A stretch of DNA of 64,000 bases from Ruminococcus_G sp050944435 (GTDB lineage: Bacteria > Bacillota > Clostridia > Lachnospirales > Lachnospiraceae), in assembly GCA_050944435.1 (NCBI GenBank), contig JBMNRB010000002.1, positions 1 to 64,000 of the forward strand, written 5' to 3'. Positions 60,478 to 64,000 of this stretch are shown here, in pieces. The translations under genes were made by a program, and so were the position numbers. Every line of letters starts with the position of its first letter. Position 1 is the stretch's first letter. The notes below the pieces were generated by a model, which was not told the origin of the DNA, ran no database searches, and saw only the letters and a list, made by a program, of their open reading frames with translations.

Positions 60478-62082
60478 ATGCAGATTACATTTTTGGGGGC
60501 TACCCACGAGGTTACAGGGAGCTGTACCCTGCTGGAAGCAGCGGGAAAGCGTTTTTTGGTAGACTGTGGCATGCAGCAGGGACCGGACGTTTATGAAAAT
60601 CAGGACATCCCGGTGCTGCCGGCGGACATTGATTTTGTGCTGCTGACCCACGCTCATATTGACCATTCCGGCAATTTGCCTCTTTTGTTTGCCAGAGGAT
60701 TCCGGGGGCCTGTTTATGCTACCAGTGCGACGAAGGATCTGTGCGGCATTATGCTGAAGGACAGTGCCCATATCCAGATGTTTGAGGCGGAGTGGAGAAA
60801 CCGTAAGGGACGCCGAAGCGGTAAAGAAGAGTATGTTCCGGCATATACTATGGAAGATGCCCTTGGAGTCATTGAATTGCTGGAGGGATGTGAATACGGT
60901 GAAGTATTGAAAATCGCAGAAGGTATTCAGGTAAGATTTATTGATGCCGGCCATTTGTTGGGATCTTCCAGTATTGAAATTTGGCTTCAGGAAGAAGGGA
61001 CGGAGAAAAAGATTGTATTTTCAGGTGATGTGGGGAATACAGATCAGCCGATTATTAAAGATCCTCAATATATCCATGAAGCGGATTATGTAGTGATTGA
61101 ATCTACTTACGGCGACAGACAGCATGATAGGGTTGTGGACTATACACAGGCGCTGGCGGATGTGATTCAGAAAACATTTGACAGGGGCGGAAACGTGGTG
61201 ATTCCATCCTTTGCAGTGGGAAGAACCCAGGAAATGCTTTACTTCCTTAGAGAGATTAAAGAGAAAAAAATGGTGAAGGGGCACGGAAACTTCAAGGTTT
61301 ATGTGGACAGTCCCCTGGCGGTGGAGGCCACCACTATTTTTCAGAAGCATCATCGGGAGTGCTATGATGAAATAGCACAGGCTATTGTGGAAGAAGGGTT
61401 TAATCCCATAAGCTTCAGCGGGCTGAGCCTGTCCGTGACCAGCGATGATTCCAAAGCGATCAATGCAGAAGAAAGCTGCAAAGTGATCCTGTCGGCCAGC
61501 GGTATGTGTGATGCGGGAAGAATCAAGCATCATCTGAAACATAATCTTTGGCGAAAAGAGTGTACTATTCTGTTCGTAGGTTATCAGGCGGTGGGAACGC
61601 TGGGAAGGATTCTTGTGGACGGCGTGGATACAGTAAAACTGTTTGGAGAAGAGATTATGGTTCAGGCTGATATTCAGGTACTTCCAGGGATCAGCGGCCA
61701 TGCGGACAGTGAAGGGCTGATGGCCTGGATGCGTGCTTATGATAAAGCGCCGGAAATGGTATTTGTCAACCATGGAGAAGATTCTGTCTGCCAGATTTTT
61801 GCCAATCGTATAAAGGATGAGCTGGGATGCGAGACGATGGCTCCTTTCAGCGGAACCGTATATGATCTGAAGGAACATCAGTGTCTGGTAGAAGCCAAGG
61901 GAATTCCTGTACAGCGTACTGCTGTTAAATCTTCTTCCAGAGCGTCTACCGTTTACGACCGCCTGGTGGCTGCGGGCCAGCGTCTGATGACGGTAATCCG
62001 TCATAATGAAGGAGGAGCCAACAAGGATCTGGCGAAGTTCATTGGACAGATTAATTCTCTTTGTGATAAATGGGATCGATAA
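60478..62082 (+). CDS. Beta-CASP metallo-beta-lactamase-fold RNase
   Basis: A 534-residue protein of the RNase J/CPSF-73 superfamily (COG1236 group). THAHIDHSG (57-65; His58, His60, Asp62, His63), DAGHLLGSSSIEI, FSGDVGN (motif 4 Asp) and then beta-CASP motifs VIPSFAVGRTQEML, SASGMCDAGR and SGHAD are present. Proteins of this kind have endo- or exonuclease activity on RNA. It has its own promoter and terminator, so it is monocistronic. The precise RNA substrate is unknown. Confidence 0.92.
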   Translation: MQITFLGATHEVTGSCTLLEAAGKRFLVDCGMQQGPDVYENQDIPVLPADIDFVLLTHAHIDHSGNLPLLFARGFRGPVYATSATKDLCGIMLKDSAHIQMFEAEWRNRKGRRSGKEEYVPAYTMEDALGVIELLEGCEYGEVLKIAEGIQVRFIDAGHLLGSSSIEIWLQEEGTEKKIVFSGDVGNTDQPIIKDPQYIHEADYVVIESTYGDRQHDRVVDYTQALADVIQKTFDRGGNVVIPSFAVGRTQEMLYFLREIKEKKMVKGHGNFKVYVDSPLAVEATTIFQKHHRECYDEIAQAIVEEGFNPISFSGLSLSVTSDDSKAINAEESCKVILSASGMCDAGRIKHHLKHNLWRKECTILFVGYQAVGTLGRILVDGVDTVKLFGEEIMVQADIQVLPGISGHADSEGLMAWMRAYDKAPEMVFVNHGEDSVCQIFANRIKDELGCETMAPFSGTVYDLKEHQCLVEAKGIPVQRTAVKSSSRASTVYDRLVAAGQRLMTVIRHNEGGANKDLAKFIGQINSLCDKWDR

Positions 62083-62084
62083 AG

Positions 62085-62123
62085 AAAAAGGACTGACGTT
62101 CCGAGGAGCGAGCAGTCCTTTTG
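62085..62123. terminator. Bidirectional terminator
   Basis: AAAAAGGACTG (62085-62095) pairs with CAGTCCTTTT (62113-62122). It serves the beta-CASP gene and, on the minus strand, the TSCPD gene. Confidence 0.85.
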
Positions 62124-62127
62124 CCAT

Positions 62128-62367
62128 TTACTGAATGGCGTCTTTTAATGCTTTGGCCAGTTGATCCGGACATGAAGTGGGTTTGAAGCCGCATCGTGTA
62201 CCTTCCAGCCGGCGGATGACATCATTGACATCCATTCCTTCTACCAGAGCGGCAATGCCTTTTGTATTGCCGTTGCAGCCGCCTTGGAATGCCACGTTAT
62301 GTACTTTTCCGTCTGTAATCTCAAACTGAATGGCGGAGGAACAGACACCCTTAGTTTTATATACCAT
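62128..62367 (-). CDS. TSCPD-domain protein (TIGR03905-like)
   Basis: A 79-residue protein equal in length to one TSCPD domain: GVCSSAIQFEITDGKVHNVAFQGGCNGNTKGIAALVEGM and RRLEGTRCGFKPTSCPDQLAKAL. The same domain ends some ribonucleotide reductases (NrdJ type), where its cysteines bind metal. Stand-alone copies are common in clostridia and uncharacterised. ATG at 62365-62367 follows AGGAGGTTTTC. Confidence 0.92.
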   Translation of the reverse strand: MVYKTKGVCSSAIQFEITDGKVHNVAFQGGCNGNTKGIAALVEGMDVNDVIRRLEGTRCGFKPTSCPDQLAKALKDAIQ

Positions 62368-62450
62368 ATGAAAACCTCCTGTATGAAAATCTTAACCTGT
62401 TTGTCATCCCGTATTATAGCAAAGTTCAGGGAAAGTTTCCACAGGAAATG

Positions 62451-62479
62451 TTTCACGGAAGAAAAATCTTTGATATAAT
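62451..62479 (+). promoter_or_regulatory. Promoter of mtnN
   Basis: TTTCAC (62451-62456), 17-base spacer, TATAAT (62474-62479), about 97 bases before ATG 62576. Good -10, weak -35. Confidence 0.5.
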
Positions 62480-62575
62480 GGAAAGCGGAGAATTGTGAGA
62501 TCATAAAGTGTGAAACAATTTGTCTGGCAGCGATTGCTCTAACATTATATTAAGAAGAAAAAGGAGATAGACATC

Positions 62576-63274
62576 ATGAAACGAATTGGAATCATCGGAG
62601 CCATGGAAGAAGAAATCAGCAAGTTAAAGCAGATGATGGAAAATGTGGAAATTAAAGAAAAAGCTTCCATGGAATTTAATGTAGGAATATTAAATGGAAA
62701 AGAGACGGTGGTTGTGCGTTCCGGAATCGGGAAAGTAAATGCTGGAATTTGCACGCAAATCCTGGTAGATGATTTTCAGGTGGAAGGCATTATTAATACG
62801 GGAATTGCAGGTTCTTTGAAAAATGAAATTAATATTGGGGATATTGTGATTTCTACAGACGCTCTTCAGCATGATGTGGATGCCCGTGAATTTGGATATG
62901 AACCGGGGCAGATTCCCCGAATGGATGTACTGGCTTTTAAGGCGGATGAAAGGATGATTGACCAGGCGGAAAAATCCAGCCGTGCGGTTAACCCTGAAGT
63001 TGGAGTATTTAAAGGCCGGGTAGTCAGCGGAGATCAGTTTATTGCAGATCGGGCGGTGAAAGAAAATATCATAGAAAAATTCCAGGGATTCTGTACGGAA
63101 ATGGAAGGAGCCGCCATTGCGCAGGCAGCTTACTTGAATCACGTTCCCTTTGTAGTTATCCGTTCTATTTCGGATAAAGCGGATGACAGTGCGTCGGTGG
63201 ATTATCCTGCTTTTGAGAAAAAAGCTATCGAGAACGGAGTGCGGTTGGTAAGCCATATGGTATCCATGCTGTAG
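62576..63274 (+). CDS. mtnN: 5'-methylthioadenosine/S-adenosylhomocysteine nucleosidase
   Basis: A 232-residue nucleoside phosphorylase-fold enzyme. IGIIGAMEEEISKL (catalytic Glu near 12), GIGKVNAGICTQILV, GIAGSLKNEINIGDIVIS, FKGRVVSGDQFI and CTEMEGAAIAQAAY (substrate Glu and the ME-GAA motif near 175) with ISDKAD (catalytic Asp) are all visible. It breaks down MTA and SAH, recycling products of SAM reactions and supplying homocysteine indirectly. ATG follows AAGGAGATAG. Confidence 0.95.
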   Translation: MKRIGIIGAMEEEISKLKQMMENVEIKEKASMEFNVGILNGKETVVVRSGIGKVNAGICTQILVDDFQVEGIINTGIAGSLKNEINIGDIVISTDALQHDVDAREFGYEPGQIPRMDVLAFKADERMIDQAEKSSRAVNPEVGVFKGRVVSGDQFIADRAVKENIIEKFQGFCTEMEGAAIAQAAYLNHVPFVVIRSISDKADDSASVDYPAFEKKAIENGVRLVSHMVSML

Positions 63275-63392
63275 AAGTTCATCTGCATTTTTTTCAGGAA
63301 TCTGTCGAACGATTTTTGTTTTCAAAAGGCCCCCTGTGCTATATAATGACCATACCGGGACAGGATTTCCGGAAAGAAAAGGGGGAAATGAT

Positions 63393-64000
63393 ATGCTGAA
63401 TAATATCTTGCAAAGTCACGCCTTGTTCTATGCCATTGCACTGCTCACGGGAATAGGAGCGGTTTGGCTGTTGATGGTAAATGCATTTTATGACAGGACG
63501 ATCCGTGATATGGGGCGGATGGACGCGCCAAAGAGCAAATGGATAAAAGAGTTCATAAAAACATATCAGATGAAAACCATAAAGAACGAAAAGATACAAA
63601 ACGCAGAAGCGTTTATCCGCACACAGTTGATAAAGGGTAAAAGCTTCGGCGTTTTTGTTTACCGGCTGAAAAGATGGAGCGGATACTGTGGACTTGCCTC
63701 TATTGTACTGATGGGAATTGGACTGTATGGAACCTATATTCACGCCTATGGGGAGACAGTTCGCTATCAGTATTTGATGGCGGGAGCGCTGTCGGCTCTC
63801 ATTTTGCTGCTGCTTCGGCCATTTCTGTGTTTTGGGCAGAAGGAAGATATGATTCTGGATGGCCTGACAGATTATATAGAAAACAGGAATACACCAGCAG
63901 ATATCGTGGAGACAGCTGCGGAAAAGAAAGACGACAGGGAGGCTCTGGCTGCTCAGGTGACGGAGGGAATACGCCAGACGGCAGCCAGTTCTTCTAAGTT
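63393..64000 (+). CDS. Membrane protein of unknown function, truncated by the window edge
   Basis: An open frame starts at ATG 63393 behind GGGGGAAATG and continues past 64000 for at least 202 codons. It has a hydrophobic segment near residues 10-32 (ALFYAIALLTGIGAVWLLMV), a basic middle (APKSKWIKEFIKTYQMKT), two more membrane segments at about 102-115 and 127-145, and a charged tail (ADIVETAAEKKDDREALAAQ). I do not recognise the family. A three-segment membrane protein with a cytosolic tail fits; the C-terminus is missing. Confidence 0.7.
   Translation, partial: MLNNILQSHALFYAIALLTGIGAVWLLMVNAFYDRTIRDMGRMDAPKSKWIKEFIKTYQMKTIKNEKIQNAEAFIRTQLIKGKSFGVFVYRLKRWSGYCGLASIVLMGIGLYGTYIHAYGETVRYQYLMAGALSALILLLLRPFLCFGQKEDMILDGLTDYIENRNTPADIVETAAEKKDDREALAAQVTEGIRQTAASSSK

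Noticed and set aside
61021..62127. A 368-codon open frame antisense to the beta-CASP gene
   Set aside because: It is a shadow of a gene with all catalytic motifs; the translation is rich in His/Phe/Arg and lacks any domain.
1..64000. tRNA, rRNA, CRISPR array, prophage or integrative element
   Set aside because: No cloverleaf, rRNA-like block, regular spaced repeats, integrase or phage structural genes were seen by eye.

Overview
The window looks like a chromosomal segment of a strictly anaerobic, low-to-mid GC Firmicute, most likely a Lachnospiraceae-type gut Clostridium relative. The evidence is indirect but consistent: strong AGGAGG-type ribosome binding sites, frequent TTG and GTG starts, a hybrid-cluster protein next to a Crp/Fnr regulator, a monoderm-style Tad pilus operon with no outer-membrane secretin, an O-acetylhomoserine route to sulfur amino acids, an ECF sigma factor with a DUF4367-type partner, and intrinsic terminators with good U-tracts throughout. 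I saw no rRNA, tRNA, CRISPR array or prophage.

Layout. 1-2.4 kb is a scarred region: a C-terminal remnant of a multicopper oxidase, then an IS110-family element whose long upstream non-coding segment folds like a bridge RNA. 2.5-8.9 kb carries small-molecule modifying enzymes (two GNATs, a methyltransferase, a Cdd1-DUF3795-GNAT fusion, a PHP hydrolase) and a macro-domain/HTH protein beside a VWA protein. 9.0-18.4 kb is sulfur-flavoured: TauE/SafE exporter, membrane-anchored arylsulfotransferase, MetY with an Rrf2 regulator, an inositol-phosphatase-family enzyme and CysK, followed by Crp/Fnr and Hcp (to 20.0 kb). 20-25.7 kb holds thioredoxin, a MarR regulator, a SanA-like protein and a Gfo/Idh-M14 peptidase-NagA-HD run. 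25.7-30.1 kb is a type III restriction-modification locus whose Res gene is broken by a frameshift, followed by a family 6 DNA glycosylase.

30.1-36.1 kb is a folate block in two transcription units: pabA-pabB-pabC, then folE-HD protein-folP-folBK. Each unit begins with a structured leader that ends in an intrinsic terminator; the folE leader has the layout of a riboswitch (closed aptamer-like domain, candidate antiterminator, terminator). No Nudix FolQ is present, so the HD protein is a candidate for that step. SbcD-SbcC follow, then a PocR-AraC regulator and an orphan MtaA-like URO-D protein on the minus strand, a radical SAM protein, a YqeY protein and a second PHP protein.

45.5-55.0 kb is a complete Gram-positive Tad/Flp operon: prepilin peptidase, TadZ, TadA, TadB, an unusual TadC with a large extracytoplasmic insertion, a short Flp1-like pilin, a DUF5702 protein, two TadE-like pseudopilins (one with a duplicated Cys/His metal-binding-like motif), a second prepilin peptidase and a DUF6382-FHA membrane protein; a rhomboid protease follows. 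55.7-64 kb has an orphan histidine kinase, a HIT protein, an ECF sigma factor separated from its probable DUF4367 partner and a secreted protein by an oppositely oriented murG, a beta-CASP RNase, a TSCPD protein, MtnN, and a membrane protein that runs off the right edge.

The most interesting signals are regulatory RNA: the IS110 bridge-RNA candidate, the folE and pabA leaders, and the leader hairpins before tauE and metY. Function calls rest on motif recognition by eye; no database search was run.
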